Shown: positions 31,295 to 40,457, counted from the first letter of the stretch. The stretch: DNA of 53,524 bases from an uncultured Clostridia bacterium (GCA_947624155.1 CANQJB010000006.1:1-53524); one strand, 5' to 3'. A program made the numbers and translations. The notes: generated by a model from the sequence alone, not told the origin.

Positions 31295-33133
31295 TCACAC
31301 CAATTTTATATTATACTTTTTCAGCCAGTAGTTGAGCTGTAAAAAATACGCAAGCGTCTGCGGGGCGGTCATAAGCTGACCGTACCAGGGCGTCTGGCGG
31401 TCGGAGCTGAGCAGCTCTTCAAGCGAGCCTGGGCGGACGATCTCATGAACCGGCGCTGATCTGTCCCCGATAACGCTGCGAAGCTCCTCCGAAACGGCTT
31501 TCATATACGAAGGGTTATGCGTCTTCGGGTATGGGCTCTTTTTGCGCCAGAGAATTTCGTCGGGCAGAAGGCCGCGCATCGCCTCTCTCAATAGCCCCTT
31601 TTCATATCCGTTGTGGTCCTTATACTCCCAGGGCAGGGTGTAGAGATACTCGGCGATACGGTGGTCGCAGAACGGCACCCTGACCTCGAGGCTGCTATAC
31701 ATGCTCATTCTGTCCTTGCGGTCTAAAAGCGTCTGCATAAACCAGTTGACGTTCAGGTTCATCATCTGCTTCATTCTGCGCTCCAAAGGGGCGGTTCCGG
31801 GGAGGATAGAGCTTTCTCCGACCGTCTTGCGGTAGTAATAGTCAACGTATTCCTCGGGGTTTATGCCTTTCAGAAGCCCATCGCGGATAAAGCCCTTTCT
31901 CCAAGAAGTCGACTGAGCCCAGGGGAAGCCCTCGCGCTCGCGGATCTCGGGGTCGCGGTACCAGGGGTATCCGCCGAAAATTTCGTCGGCACATTCCCCC
32001 GAAAGCGCGACCGTCGCGGTCTTTTTTATCTCCTTACAAAACAGGAGCAGCGACGAATCTACGTCTGCCATTCCGGGGAGGTCGCGCGCGTCGACCGCGG
32101 AATAGAGCGCGCTGACAAGCTCCGGCGTGTCGATTACCGTGTAGATATTCTCGGCGCTGAGATAGCTGTTCATCAGCTCGATATATGCCGGATCGCTGTT
32201 GGGCTGGAATTTTCCGGCCTTGAAGTATTTCTCGTTGTCCTTATAGCCTACCGAGACGGTTTTAAGCCGCCCGCCGCGCTCCGAAAAATATCTGTCGGCG
32301 ACTGCGGAGATGATGCTTGAATCAAGGCCGCCGGAGAGGAAGGTGCAGACCGGGACGTCGGCAGAGAGCTGGCGGGTTATCGAGTCGATAACTAGATACC
32401 TGACCTTTTCGGCGGCCTGCTCGAAGCTGTCGGTGCAGGGAGAATCCTCGATCTTCCAATATCTTCTGAGTTCAAGTCGGCCGTCCTCATAATAGAAGCC
32501 GCACTCGCCGGGCAGAAGCTCAAAGATGTCCCTGAACACGCCGCTCCCCGGGACTCGCCCCGGCCCGAGGAGCATTATCTGGGCGAGGCCCTCGCTGTCC
32601 AGCTCCGGCTCAATATATGGGTGCTTTAGAAGCGCTTTTATCTCCGACGCGAAGATAAACGTGCCGCGCCTTTGGGCGTAGAACAGCGGCTTTACGCCCA
32701 TTCTGTCGCGGGCAAGAAACAGTCTCCTCCCCTGCTTTTCCCAAATCGCAAAGGCATAGATGCCGTTGAACCGCTCAACGCAGCGCTCTCCCCATTCGGC
32801 GTAGGAATGAAGAAGCACCTCGGTGTCGGAGCGGGTTTTAAACTCATGGCCGAGGGTTTTGAGTTCATTCCTCAGCTCGTCGGTGTTATACAGCTCGCCG
32901 TTATAGACGACGGTGTATTCCTCGCCGCCGTATAAAAGCGTCATCGGCTGCAAGCCGTTATCGGGGTCGACGACGCAGAGGCGCGCATGTATCAGCGCAG
33001 CGCTGCGGTCAAAATATAGGCCGGTCTGATCCGGCCCGCGGCGCGAAAGCTCCTTCTGCATATCGCGATAAACGAGTAAAAAACGTTCTGCCTGCTCTTC
33101 GGGGCGGCAGATCTGCCCTGCTATTCCGCACAT
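31295..33133 (-). CDS. asnB: Asparagine synthase (glutamine-hydrolysing)
   Basis: 612 residues, starting at MCGIAGQI with Cys2 as the glutaminase nucleophile. GGGAGG is 8 bases upstream, and the longer reading frame would bury Cys2. The N-terminal Ntn domain has SRRGPDQTG, VVYNGELYNTDELR and RSDTEVLLHSY. The C-terminal synthetase domain has the SGGLDSSII pyrophosphate loop and GECADEIFGGYPWYR. It converts aspartate and glutamine to asparagine with ATP. It stands alone, with a TATAAT about 60 bp upstream but no clear -35. Confidence 0.95.
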   Translation of the reverse strand: MCGIAGQICRPEEQAERFLLVYRDMQKELSRRGPDQTGLYFDRSAALIHARLCVVDPDNGLQPMTLLYGGEEYTVVYNGELYNTDELRNELKTLGHEFKTRSDTEVLLHSYAEWGERCVERFNGIYAFAIWEKQGRRLFLARDRMGVKPLFYAQRRGTFIFASEIKALLKHPYIEPELDSEGLAQIMLLGPGRVPGSGVFRDIFELLPGECGFYYEDGRLELRRYWKIEDSPCTDSFEQAAEKVRYLVIDSITRQLSADVPVCTFLSGGLDSSIISAVADRYFSERGGRLKTVSVGYKDNEKYFKAGKFQPNSDPAYIELMNSYLSAENIYTVIDTPELVSALYSAVDARDLPGMADVDSSLLLFCKEIKKTATVALSGECADEIFGGYPWYRDPEIREREGFPWAQSTSWRKGFIRDGLLKGINPEEYVDYYYRKTVGESSILPGTAPLERRMKQMMNLNVNWFMQTLLDRKDRMSMYSSLEVRVPFCDHRIAEYLYTLPWEYKDHNGYEKGLLREAMRGLLPDEILWRKKSPYPKTHNPSYMKAVSEELRSVIGDRSAPVHEIVRPGSLEELLSSDRQTPWYGQLMTAPQTLAYFLQLNYWLKKYNIKLV

Positions 33134-33210
33134 ATAAATTACCTCCCAAAAAATCACGCCCGCCAAATTGGCGAGCGCCGTTGCTCGGTTTTATTATATG
33201 CCGCGGGGCG

Positions 33211-33693
33211 TCACTCGGTGCGCTGAAAGGCAAGGCGCGGGGTTCCGTCGTCGGTGACGATTGTTCCGCAGAGCTTAAAGCCGTGCTCCGAAAGAAGCCG
33301 GAGCATCGGAGCATTGTCGCGGTGGGTGTCGATGCGGATATTTTTCGATATTGCGGAGCAGTATTCAAGGCAGGCAGAGAAAACGCCGCGGACGCTGCCG
33401 TCAGAGGCAAGGCGGTGGATAGTGCCGTAGGGAAGATTATTGAGCCATTCGCCGTCGATTGAGCGGTATGTCGGGTCGTCGCCGGTTATGAAGCTGAAAA
33501 CGCCGACGGTGCGGCCGCCGTCGCAAATCACATAGCAGACGCCGTTAGAGATGTCGTCGAGGGTTCTCTCACTCGGAGGGCGGGCGCCGCCCCACTGGGT
33601 CGGGTTGCCGGATCGGCGCATAAATTCGCGCGCGGAGGCGAAAATCTCCTGAATGCGCTCAAAATCGGATATCAAAGCCTTTCTGACAGTCAT
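33211..33693 (-). CDS. GNAT family N-acetyltransferase
   Basis: 160 residues from the ATG 8 bases after AGGAGG. It begins MTVRKALISDFERIQEIFAS and carries MRRSGNPTQWGG, typical of a clostridial GNAT subgroup. The acetyl-CoA segment is IHRLASDGSVRGVFSACLEY, followed by the usual DTHRDNAPMLRLLSEHGFKL end. The substrate is unknown. Confidence 0.88.
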   Translation of the reverse strand: MTVRKALISDFERIQEIFASAREFMRRSGNPTQWGGARPPSERTLDDISNGVCYVICDGGRTVGVFSFITGDDPTYRSIDGEWLNNLPYGTIHRLASDGSVRGVFSACLEYCSAISKNIRIDTHRDNAPMLRLLSEHGFKLCGTIVTDDGTPRLAFQRTE

Positions 33694-33712
33694 GCAATCG
33701 CCTCCTGAGGAC

Positions 33713-33741
33713 AGGATAGCATAATTGAGGGAGGAATGCAA
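33713..33741 (-). promoter_or_regulatory. Promoter of the GNAT gene
   Basis: TTGCAT (33736-33741, minus strand), 17-bp spacer, TATCCT (33713-33718), 20 bp before the start codon. Confidence 0.55.
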
Positions 33742-33874
33742 GGGGGAGTGGCCAAAGTTTATGTTATTTGTATTTGCACAGCTTATCGCGAAGTAAATTA
33801 GGAAAATCGGGGCTCAACAAAGTACGGAAACATTATAATGAATCGCGAGCCTTAATTGAATAAAATTGCTGTAA

Positions 33875-33900
33875 CCCCCGCGTCGGCGCTGGCGCGGGGG
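33875..33900 (-). terminator. Terminator of the sigma/ABC operon
   Basis: CCCCCGCG (33875-33882) pairs with CGCGGGGG (33893-33900), with GGCGC repeats in the loop, just past the ATPase stop. The downstream minus-strand tail TTACAGCAATTTT is only moderately T-rich. Confidence 0.6.
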
Positions 33901-33905
33901 GCTGT

Positions 33906-34538
33906 TCATCTTATTTTCGCCATTCTGCCCTTGTCCATTTCAACGACGGTGTCGCAGAGAACGTCGATGTCTTCGGCGGAGTGTGAAGCGATCAGGATAG
34001 TTTTGCCTTGTTCTTTTAGGTCAAGGAGATACTTTCGCATTTCTCCGACGCCGTCTTTGTCGAGCCCGTTCATAGGCTCGTCCAAAATCAGCAGGTCGGG
34101 ATTTTCCATGATTGCCTGAGCGAGGCCGAGGCGCTGGCGCATACCGAGGGAATATTTTTTGACCGATTTCTTTAATTTGGGGTCGAGGCCGACAAGCTCG
34201 ATACTGCGGCGAATGTCATCATCGGTGATTTTATGGCGAATGTCGGCGAGGAGCTTTAGGTTTTTGAAACCGGTGTAATACGGGATAAACTCCGGCGTTT
34301 CAATAATTACGCCGACGCTCTCGGGAAAGTCGCAGTCGATTCCGATGCGCTTGCCTGCGACGGTAATTTCGCCCTCGGTGGGCTTGATAAAGCCGCAGAT
34401 GCACTTCATCAGCATGGTTTTTCCCGAGCCGTTGCGGCCGATGATTCCGTGGATTTTGCCGTCTTCAAATTCAGCGTTTATGTTCTGCAAAATCACATCT
34501 TTCTTTATTTTTAAACTAACATTATTAACTGTTATCAT
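33906..34538 (-). CDS. ABC transporter ATP-binding protein
   Basis: 210 residues. Walker A is GRNGSGKTML, the signature is YSLGMRQRLG, Walker B is LLILDEPMNGLD, and the switch His is in ASHSAED. The YYTGFKNLKLLADIR segment is typical of BcrA/YxlF-type exporters and drug or bacteriocin self-protection ATPases. It is the last gene of an operon that starts with an ECF sigma factor and includes two membrane subunits just upstream. The transported substrate is unknown. Confidence 0.92.
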   Translation of the reverse strand: MITVNNVSLKIKKDVILQNINAEFEDGKIHGIIGRNGSGKTMLMKCICGFIKPTEGEITVAGKRIGIDCDFPESVGVIIETPEFIPYYTGFKNLKLLADIRHKITDDDIRRSIELVGLDPKLKKSVKKYSLGMRQRLGLAQAIMENPDLLILDEPMNGLDKDGVGEMRKYLLDLKEQGKTILIASHSAEDIDVLCDTVVEMDKGRMAKIR

Positions 34539-34539
34539 C

Positions 34540-35400
34540 TCAATCCTCCTTAGCTATAAGCGAGAGATTCTTGCGCTTTATCGCCCTTACGCCGAGAAAA
34601 CAGGCGAGCGCGTTGGCTGCGAGAAGATAGGCGAAGGAGCCCGAAATCGGGAACCACATTTCGTTGAACAATTCGTCATAGTGGAGCCCGACGTTTGAGT
34701 GTGCGAACGGCAGAAGCCAGCGGAGGCCGACATCGGAGAGCTGGAGAGCCATACCCGCGCCGAGCAGGATCAGATTCGCCGCAAGACCGATAATTTTGTT
34801 GAACCGGAGTGTCAGGGTCATCTGGAGCTGGGCAGAAAAGGTCATATAGAGCAGCATCAGAAGGCTGCCGGTTATCGCCGCCCCGGCGACGGTGAAGTTG
34901 TTCATCACCGACATGTCGATATAGCAGAGCGAGTGGGCGTCCTTAAAGGTCTTTATCGCCGTCTCGGGGGAATGGATCAGCTTCGAGGAGTTTGACCAGA
35001 CATTTCCGACAAAGCCGAGCGGATTTATTGCAGCGATCCCGAATATGAGGAGCACCAAAAGGGCCGTCAGTCCGGCGGCCGCCGCAAATCCCACCTGAGC
35101 GTAATACCACCTCGCGCGGCCGGTTCTTATCATCACAAAGGCCGCGTTGGCGGAGATGTCGGGAAAATCCAGCATCATCACTGCGGAGGTCAGAAGAATC
35201 ACAGTCACGCAAAGAGGATTTGTTATAAACGCCATATAAGGTTCGAGCGAATTGACCGGCTCGCCGAACATTCGGGAGTATTCTTTCATTGCGCTGACCG
35301 AGAGCACATAGAGCAGAATAAAGGTGAACCCGCAGAGGATCTGTTTGTCGTTCGTAAGCCACTTTATGTATTCCGAAAGCGAAATTCTCAGCGTTTTCAA
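34540..35400 (-). CDS. ABC transporter membrane subunit 1
   Basis: 286 residues with about six hydrophobic segments (FTFILLYVLSVSAM, VTVILLTSAVMMLDF, AAGLTALLVLLIFGIAA, GSLLMLLYMTF, LAANLILLGAGMALQL, YLLAANALACFLG). The topology is that of ABC-2-type permeases. The final Asp codon is one base from the ATPase start, and its own start overlaps the stop of the next membrane gene by 4 bases, so the three are coupled. Confidence 0.75.
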   Translation of the reverse strand: MKTLRISLSEYIKWLTNDKQILCGFTFILLYVLSVSAMKEYSRMFGEPVNSLEPYMAFITNPLCVTVILLTSAVMMLDFPDISANAAFVMIRTGRARWYYAQVGFAAAAGLTALLVLLIFGIAAINPLGFVGNVWSNSSKLIHSPETAIKTFKDAHSLCYIDMSVMNNFTVAGAAITGSLLMLLYMTFSAQLQMTLTLRFNKIIGLAANLILLGAGMALQLSDVGLRWLLPFAHSNVGLHYDELFNEMWFPISGSFAYLLAANALACFLGVRAIKRKNLSLIAKED

Positions 35401-36284
35401 TTTGTCACCCTCCTTTTAAACAGCGCGCCGCCGGCAAAATAAAACAGCAGCACCGGTATCGCGATTATTGCGAAATACCACCCCGGGCCGACCCCGGGGA
35501 ACTCGGAAAGCGCGGTTTCGGTCTGGAAAACCAGATATTTCGGGTTCAGCGGCCACGCCCAGCGGTGAAGCGAGAACGCAAGCTCGTCGGTTATTCTGTC
35601 TGCGAGATAAAAGAGCATTACCGGTATTCCGAGAGCGCGGTATTTATTCATGAATATCAGATAAAGCAGCAGGCAGAACGCCGAGACCGCAGCGGAATAC
35701 AGAAAGACGTTAATTGTCTGATTCAGGATAAATACATATTCGTTCTGAGTGGAGAAAAGGCCGTTTAAAAAGCCGCCGAGCTCGAGCCGCCCGCGAAGCC
35801 ACTCGCGGGAGCCCTCGACAAGCGTCGCGCGGTCGGGGAAGTCGGAATTTCGGGGCAGAACGCAGTATATCGCCGCGCAGAAAATCAGGTATCCCGCCGT
35901 TGCCGCGCACGCGCCGGAAAGGGTCGAGCGGAAAAATGTGCGGTTCCAATAATCTTTGCTGCTGCGCTCGCGCGAAAGCTTCAGGCGGTAATTGCCCTTA
36001 AGCTCGGCCGAAAGGAGCGGCAAAAATGGAAGCGAGCAGATCAGCGGGAGAAGCATTGTGAACCAGACCGCGCCGCCGCTTTGGCAAACAAGCGCAGCGG
36101 AATGATTGGGCGAATCGAGAAAAATCTGCCGGTCGTTGCCAAGTATCTGGACTATCACCGGCCCGGGCTCGATTTTGTAGTCCCAGCTTCCGGTATAAGG
36201 GGTCATAAACAGCAGAATGACAGTTAATGCTGCCGAGACCGCAAACCCCGCATAAGTATAAACCGCGTCTTTAAAACTATTCAA
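35397..36284 (-). CDS. ABC transporter membrane subunit 2
   Basis: 295 residues from a TTG start 7 bases after AAAGGAG; the longer upstream frame overlaps the lipoprotein gene. About six membrane segments are visible (AGFAVSAALTVILLFMTPY, TMLLPLICSLPFLPLLSAEL, ACAATAGYLIFCAAIYCVL, SAAVSAFCLLLYLIFMN, YFAIIAIPVLLFYFAGGALF). A large loop faces out after the first. It probably pairs with the other permease gene to form the transport channel. Family identity beyond this is not clear. Confidence 0.7.
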   Translation of the reverse strand: MNSFKDAVYTYAGFAVSAALTVILLFMTPYTGSWDYKIEPGPVIVQILGNDRQIFLDSPNHSAALVCQSGGAVWFTMLLPLICSLPFLPLLSAELKGNYRLKLSRERSSKDYWNRTFFRSTLSGACAATAGYLIFCAAIYCVLPRNSDFPDRATLVEGSREWLRGRLELGGFLNGLFSTQNEYVFILNQTINVFLYSAAVSAFCLLLYLIFMNKYRALGIPVMLFYLADRITDELAFSLHRWAWPLNPKYLVFQTETALSEFPGVGPGWYFAIIAIPVLLFYFAGGALFKRRVTN

Positions 36285-36288
36285 ATTT

Positions 36289-37647
36289 TCATCTCCTTTG
36301 AACCTCGCCGTAGAACATCGCGACGACCTCGCCGGAAACCGCGTCGACAAAATAGATCTCGGCGCCGTCGCCGTCAAAGCTCGAACTGCCGACAGGGCGG
36401 AAGCACCAATAGGGCTTTATTTCGAGCTCGCAGTCGGTCAGCGCAAGATATTCGTAATAGGTGGGATATTCCCAGACCGAATAATAGGGGTAGCTCTTGC
36501 AGACGGTGACATAATTCAGCTCGGCGGAAAGATTAAGATTTATATTCGGGGCGAGCTTTTCGGAAAGAATGTCGGCCGCCGCGCCGAGGGTCAGAAGGCT
36601 GTCGCCGGAGTCGGTCTCTAAAGTGTATTCGACCGAGTGGCCTTTTGTGTATCTCGCCGGGGTCTCCTTTTGGGAGCACCAGCACATATTGCCCGAAGAA
36701 ATCATAAACGGGTCTCCGCTCTCGATCGCTTCCATATCCGTCAGGTAATGCCGGTCGACGTCGAAAAAGTTTCCTGCTTCGTCGCGCTTCTGCATCACAA
36801 ACAGATAGCCGAAGGTGTCGCCGGGGAGGGATTTGACAAAGAGCGTCTTTGCAAAATAGGTATAAGCCTGCGGGTCGGAGGGGGCTATTTCGCTGTTATA
36901 AAAGCCCTCGACAAATTTTATCGCGTCGCCGACGCTCCACTCCTCGCCGCCGTACATTGTGTAGCTCAGTCCCTCGGGCGGGGCTTCGCGGTCTAGATCA
37001 TATCTCGCTGCGGTGTCAAAGGAATCGTGGTAGTAGGTGCCGTCGGGGGCGCGGCTGCCGGTTTTTGAGCCCCAGATCTCGCCCTTTGTGTTTGAGACGA
37101 ACCCGAGCCACATATCGCGCTTTGCGTCCTCTCGGAATGCGTCGGTCGCAAAGGTCAGGCAGTTTAGATTCAGAACATTTCCGTCGGGCAGAAGCTCCGG
37201 CTCGTCCGACACCGGGTAGTCCTTATACATCGGGTCGCCGATATTTTCGTGGGTCCAGTATTTTTCGTCCCTGACGTCGAGCCTGCCGCCAAAAAGATAT
37301 TCAGCGTGGGAATAGATGTCGAAATCCTCGCCGCGGGCGGTTCTGACGTCATAGGTCGGCATAACGCTCCCCTCGCCCGCTCGCGCCCATTCGACCGTGA
37401 TATTTTTATATGTCTTCTGAAGATCATAGTCGAGCTGACTGCGAATAACATTCATATCCCCGCGCTCGGCGGGCTGAAATTCGGCCTCGGTCTGTTCGGC
37501 CGTGGCGCTCGGCTGCGGGACTGTTACCGCCTCAGATGCTTCCGATTCCGGGGCAGCGCTCTCTTTAAGGCTGTCCGGCATTTCGGCGCAGCCCGCCGCT
37601 ATAACGCAGACCAGGGCTGCGGCAAGAAAAGCTTTAAGCTTAGTCAT
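36289..37647 (-). CDS. Lipoprotein of unknown function
   Basis: 452 residues starting MTKLKAFLAAALVCVIAAGC; Cys20 lies in a proper lipobox (IAAGC). A Ser/Glu/Ala-rich linker leads to a globular outer-face domain I do not recognise. Motifs include DYDLQKTYKNITVEWARAGE, LNLNCLTFATDAF and SYPYYSVWEYPTYYEYLAL. The ATG 6 bases after GGAGG is preferred over the earlier ATG three bases upstream. It overlaps the previous gene by 8 bases and precedes the two permeases, so it may be a sensor or accessory part of the transporter. Confidence 0.7.
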   Translation of the reverse strand: MTKLKAFLAAALVCVIAAGCAEMPDSLKESAAPESEASEAVTVPQPSATAEQTEAEFQPAERGDMNVIRSQLDYDLQKTYKNITVEWARAGEGSVMPTYDVRTARGEDFDIYSHAEYLFGGRLDVRDEKYWTHENIGDPMYKDYPVSDEPELLPDGNVLNLNCLTFATDAFREDAKRDMWLGFVSNTKGEIWGSKTGSRAPDGTYYHDSFDTAARYDLDREAPPEGLSYTMYGGEEWSVGDAIKFVEGFYNSEIAPSDPQAYTYFAKTLFVKSLPGDTFGYLFVMQKRDEAGNFFDVDRHYLTDMEAIESGDPFMISSGNMCWCSQKETPARYTKGHSVEYTLETDSGDSLLTLGAAADILSEKLAPNINLNLSAELNYVTVCKSYPYYSVWEYPTYYEYLALTDCELEIKPYWCFRPVGSSSFDGDGAEIYFVDAVSGEVVAMFYGEVQRR

Positions 37648-38665
37648 CATAATCCTCCGTGTCAAATTCAAATATTTCGCCCTTAAATTCCACCGCTTCG
37701 ATCTTTGAGAGGTCCAAAGGAACAGAAAAACCGATATAATCGTGGAAATCCCTGCCGTTTTCGGGGTCGATCCAGCCGTTTTGCGAGGCGATCAGCCCCG
37801 AGACCGAGGAATAATCCTCGCCGTCGCCGAAGGTCGTTCCGTCGCGCATAATCAGCCTGATGCTTGAAAGGTCGATAAAATACTTGTCCTCAGAATAACC
37901 GAGCTCGACCGCTTTGCCGTAGTCGTAGGTCAGAAGTATTCCGAACGGCGAAAGCTCCATTTTCATCTCAAGCCCGCAGACCGTTTTCGCCTCGCGGGCG
38001 GCAACCGACGGGAGAATATTGAGCGATTCCGCCTGGACGTTCAGGCTGACCGCGTCTCTTTCAAGGTAGACGAAGCTCTCTGGGCTGCCGATCGGGTCGG
38101 GGTAATAGCCGAAGCCGCTTAGCTCGACGGTAAAGCCGCCGGTCGGCGGGTTTTTAAAGCCGGTGTGAACATATCCGAAGGTGTAGACGCTCCCCTCGCG
38201 TGACAAAAGCGTCGCGATATAGCTGCCCGAGACAAGGCTGTCGCCATAGCTTCGGAATGTCGGGAGAATCCCCTCGGGGATTTCGCCGAGCGCCGAGGCG
38301 TCGGCTTCGACGACCGCGGCCAGATAATGCTCGCCGCAGGCAACGCTTGTCAGCCTGACCGTCAGCCCGTTTTCGGTGTCCTCGGCGGCGGATTCGGTGC
38401 CGTAGAACCCGCTGTCAGTGATCTCGGGAAGATCAGGAGAGCCGCCTCCCCTGCCGCTGTTTGAAAGATAGCCGAATATCTGCCGAAGGCCGAAAAAGCT
38501 GTTTGATGCCGCGGCAGTGGTCCCGAGCGCGAGGACCGCTATCGCCGCCGCGATAAGGACCGTTTTTATTCTCATGTGCGGTTTTTTCGGCTTATAGTCC
38601 GCCGCCTCGTCGAGATATTTCGGGTCGATCTTGCCGAGCTCGACCGCAATTTTCGGTATATTCAT
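37640..38665 (-). CDS. DUF4179-like membrane protein, putative anti-sigma factor
   Basis: 341 residues. A short cytoplasmic head (MNIPKIAVELGKIDPKYLDE) precedes one membrane segment (IKTVLIAAAIAVLALGTTAA) and an external domain with NGLTVRLTSVACGEHYLAAV, typical of DUF4179-type partners of ECF sigma factors. Its ATG overlaps the sigma stop by 4 bases and uses a GAGTGAGG site. Anti-sigma action is inferred from this coupling and layout. Confidence 0.7.
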   Translation of the reverse strand: MNIPKIAVELGKIDPKYLDEAADYKPKKPHMRIKTVLIAAAIAVLALGTTAAASNSFFGLRQIFGYLSNSGRGGGSPDLPEITDSGFYGTESAAEDTENGLTVRLTSVACGEHYLAAVVEADASALGEIPEGILPTFRSYGDSLVSGSYIATLLSREGSVYTFGYVHTGFKNPPTGGFTVELSGFGYYPDPIGSPESFVYLERDAVSLNVQAESLNILPSVAAREAKTVCGLEMKMELSPFGILLTYDYGKAVELGYSEDKYFIDLSSIRLIMRDGTTFGDGEDYSSVSGLIASQNGWIDPENGRDFHDYIGFSVPLDLSKIEAVEFKGEIFEFDTEDYDD

Positions 38666-39219
38666 ATCCTCACTCCCCTCTCGCTCAGAAATGCCCGAAG
38701 CTTTGCGCGGGCTCTTGTTAGCTCCTTTTTGATTTTGCTGACCGAAAATCCGCATTCGGCCGAAATTTCCGAAATGCTGTCGAAATACCAGTAGCGCTTT
38801 AAAAATATCACCCTGCTGTCCTTTGAAAGGGTGTCGAGAAACTCCTCCAAAATGTCGCTCAAGCCGTTTTCGGAATATTTTTCGCTGACGCTCTCGTCCG
38901 GAAGGACGTTTTCGAGCTCGGAGAGCGAAATTTCAAGCTCGGCAGACCTCTTTTTCCGGGAAAGAAAGCGGAAGCGGTCCAAAGAGAGGTTTCTTACCGC
39001 CGCAGAGATAAACCCGCGGAAATTTTCCGGCCTCTCGGGCGGAATCGAGTTCCAGAGCCTAAGATATGTCTCGTTGACGCACTCCTCGGCGTCCTCGCGG
39101 GAATTGAGAATGTTGTTCGATATTTTAAAGCAGAGTCCTCCGTATTTGACCGAGGTCTCATAGATCGCGGACTCGTCGCGCGAAAAATAGCGTTCGATCA
39201 GCTCGCTGTCGTCAAGCAT
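38662..39219 (-). CDS. ECF-type RNA polymerase sigma factor
   Basis: 185 residues. Region 2 reads LCFKISNNILNSREDAEECV then NETYLRLWNSIPPERPENFR. Region 4 reads LSKDSRVIFLKRYWYFDSIS then EISAECGFSVSKIKKELTRA. AAAGGAGG precedes the ATG. It leads an operon with an anti-sigma-like protein, a lipoprotein, two permeases and an ATPase, which it probably switches on. An A/T-rich TATATT lies about 25 bp upstream of the start, but the promoter class is uncertain. Confidence 0.9.
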   Translation of the reverse strand: MLDDSELIERYFSRDESAIYETSVKYGGLCFKISNNILNSREDAEECVNETYLRLWNSIPPERPENFRGFISAAVRNLSLDRFRFLSRKKRSAELEISLSELENVLPDESVSEKYSENGLSDILEEFLDTLSKDSRVIFLKRYWYFDSISEISAECGFSVSKIKKELTRARAKLRAFLSERGVRI

Positions 39220-39297
39220 TTTTTTCCTCCTTTTTGGTCTTCAAAATATAAGACGCCGTTTTAAGCGAAAAAGTGGACATAAATCTGACAATACGAA

Positions 39298-39323
39298 AAA
39301 ATCCGGGAAAGTTCCCGGATTTT
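39298..39323 (-). terminator. Terminator after the PspC genes
   Basis: AAAATCCGGGAA and TTCCCGGATTTT form a perfect 12-bp stem with a 2-nt loop. A T run continues on the minus strand. It isolates the PspC operon from the sigma operon downstream. Confidence 0.85.
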
Positions 39324-39353
39324 ATTTGTGAATCAGATTCCCAAAGCGCAGAA

Positions 39354-39560
39354 TCATTCGACAATCGTCGTGCCGTCAGGAATTTCGGGGATTATCAGCG
39401 CGGCGATTATATAGGCCAGAAGACCGACGCCGACGACAAGAATCAGAACCGCCCAAATCAGCCTGATAATTGTCGGGTCGATCTTGAAATATTCGCCGAT
39501 TCCGCCGCAGACGCCGCAGATCATTCTGTTGCTGCGCGATTTATAGAGCTTTTTGGTCAT
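39354..39560 (-). CDS. PspC domain protein 2
   Basis: 68 residues: KLYKSRSNRMICGVCGGIGE, then YFKIDPTIIRLIWAVLILVV. The protein is a minimal PspC membrane protein with the CGVCGGIGEY hallmark and one or two membrane helices. Family members respond to envelope stress. It is 12 bp downstream of a very similar paralogue. Confidence 0.9.
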   Translation of the reverse strand: MTKKLYKSRSNRMICGVCGGIGEYFKIDPTIIRLIWAVLILVVGVGLLAYIIAALIIPEIPDGTTIVE

Positions 39561-39572
39561 AATATTGCCTCC

Positions 39573-39770
39573 TCAGCAGCCCGGATATTCCGGAATTATT
39601 ATCATCGCAATAATATAGAAGAGAATGCCGGTGCCGCAGCTGGCGAAGGTCACGGCAGCAAGGAGCAGCCTGACGATGGTCGGGTCGATATTGAAATACT
39701 CCCCTATTCCTCCGCAGACACCCGAAATCTTTCTGTCGGTCGGGGATTTATAAAGCTTTCTTTCAGACAT
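39573..39770 (-). CDS. PspC domain protein 1
   Basis: 65 residues, MSERKLYKSPTDRKISGVCG then GIGEYFNIDPTIVRLLLAAV. It is a tandem duplicate of the following gene, differing mainly in the membrane helix (FASCGTGILFYIIAMIIIPE). It lies 16 bp after the formate/nitrite-type channel gene and is probably co-transcribed with it. Confidence 0.9.
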   Translation of the reverse strand: MSERKLYKSPTDRKISGVCGGIGEYFNIDPTIVRLLLAAVTFASCGTGILFYIIAMIIIPEYPGC

Positions 39771-39786
39771 TGCCGCCGGTCCTCCT

Positions 39787-40410
39787 TCAGGCTTCGATGT
39801 TTTTTAAGCGGTAGAGCGCGGCGATAACCAGAGCGCCGACCGAATTTCCGAGTATTACTGCGATAATGAAGCCTATGTATTCAAGGCTGATCATTCCCGC
39901 GAGGGCGAAATAGAACATATCGGCGATGGAGTGTTCAAACCCGGCGAGAATAAAGACGGGTATGCAGAACAGAACCCCGGCGATGGTGTTCTTCGACTTA
40001 TAGGTCTTGACTGCGACATACATCAGCACTCCGCAGAGACAGCCGAGCACAAACGCGCGGAGTATTCCGTTGTCGAGCTTTGTCTGGCAGCTCTGCTGGG
40101 CCTTTTCGACAAGCTGAGGCCGCGCGAAGCGGATCAGAAAGCCGGTCAGCGTTGCGCCGAGAAAGTTGCCGAAAAGGCCGACTCCGAGCTGGGCGGCGGT
40201 CTTCGGGTCGAAGCTTTCGGCGGCAAAGCCGATCCTTCCGGTGTAAAGATAGAGGTCCATCATGCAGATCGAGAGCAGCGCGATAGTAAAGAGTATCGCA
40301 CCGATATAGCGGTCTTCACAGCTAAGGAGCACGCTTCCTCCGATCGAGATCAGAAGCCCCGAAGCCATTCCGCCGAAAATCTGCGGATAAAAGCGTCTGA
40401 CTGTTTTCAT
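39787..40410 (-). CDS. Formate/nitrite transporter (FNT) family channel, short form
   Basis: 207 residues with six membrane segments. FNT hallmarks are FGGMASGLLISIGGSVLLS, CLCGVLMYVAV in the middle, and FILAGFEHSIADMFYF with the conserved substrate-gating His. FNT channels pass formate, nitrite, hydrosulfide or similar anions. At 207 residues it is shorter than the usual 260-290, mostly at the ends. It is followed by the two PspC genes. Confidence 0.85.
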   Translation of the reverse strand: MKTVRRFYPQIFGGMASGLLISIGGSVLLSCEDRYIGAILFTIALLSICMMDLYLYTGRIGFAAESFDPKTAAQLGVGLFGNFLGATLTGFLIRFARPQLVEKAQQSCQTKLDNGILRAFVLGCLCGVLMYVAVKTYKSKNTIAGVLFCIPVFILAGFEHSIADMFYFALAGMISLEYIGFIIAVILGNSVGALVIAALYRLKNIEA

Positions 40411-40440
40411 TTTTCCCTTTCCTCCGATAAATTTATTTGC

Positions 40441-40457
40441 AAAGGGCTCAGCCCTTT
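40441..40457 (-). terminator. Hairpin at the end of dapL
   Basis: AAAGGGCT and AGCCCTTT form an 8-bp stem that includes the dapL stop codon. The tail is A/T-rich but not a clean T run. Confidence 0.4.
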
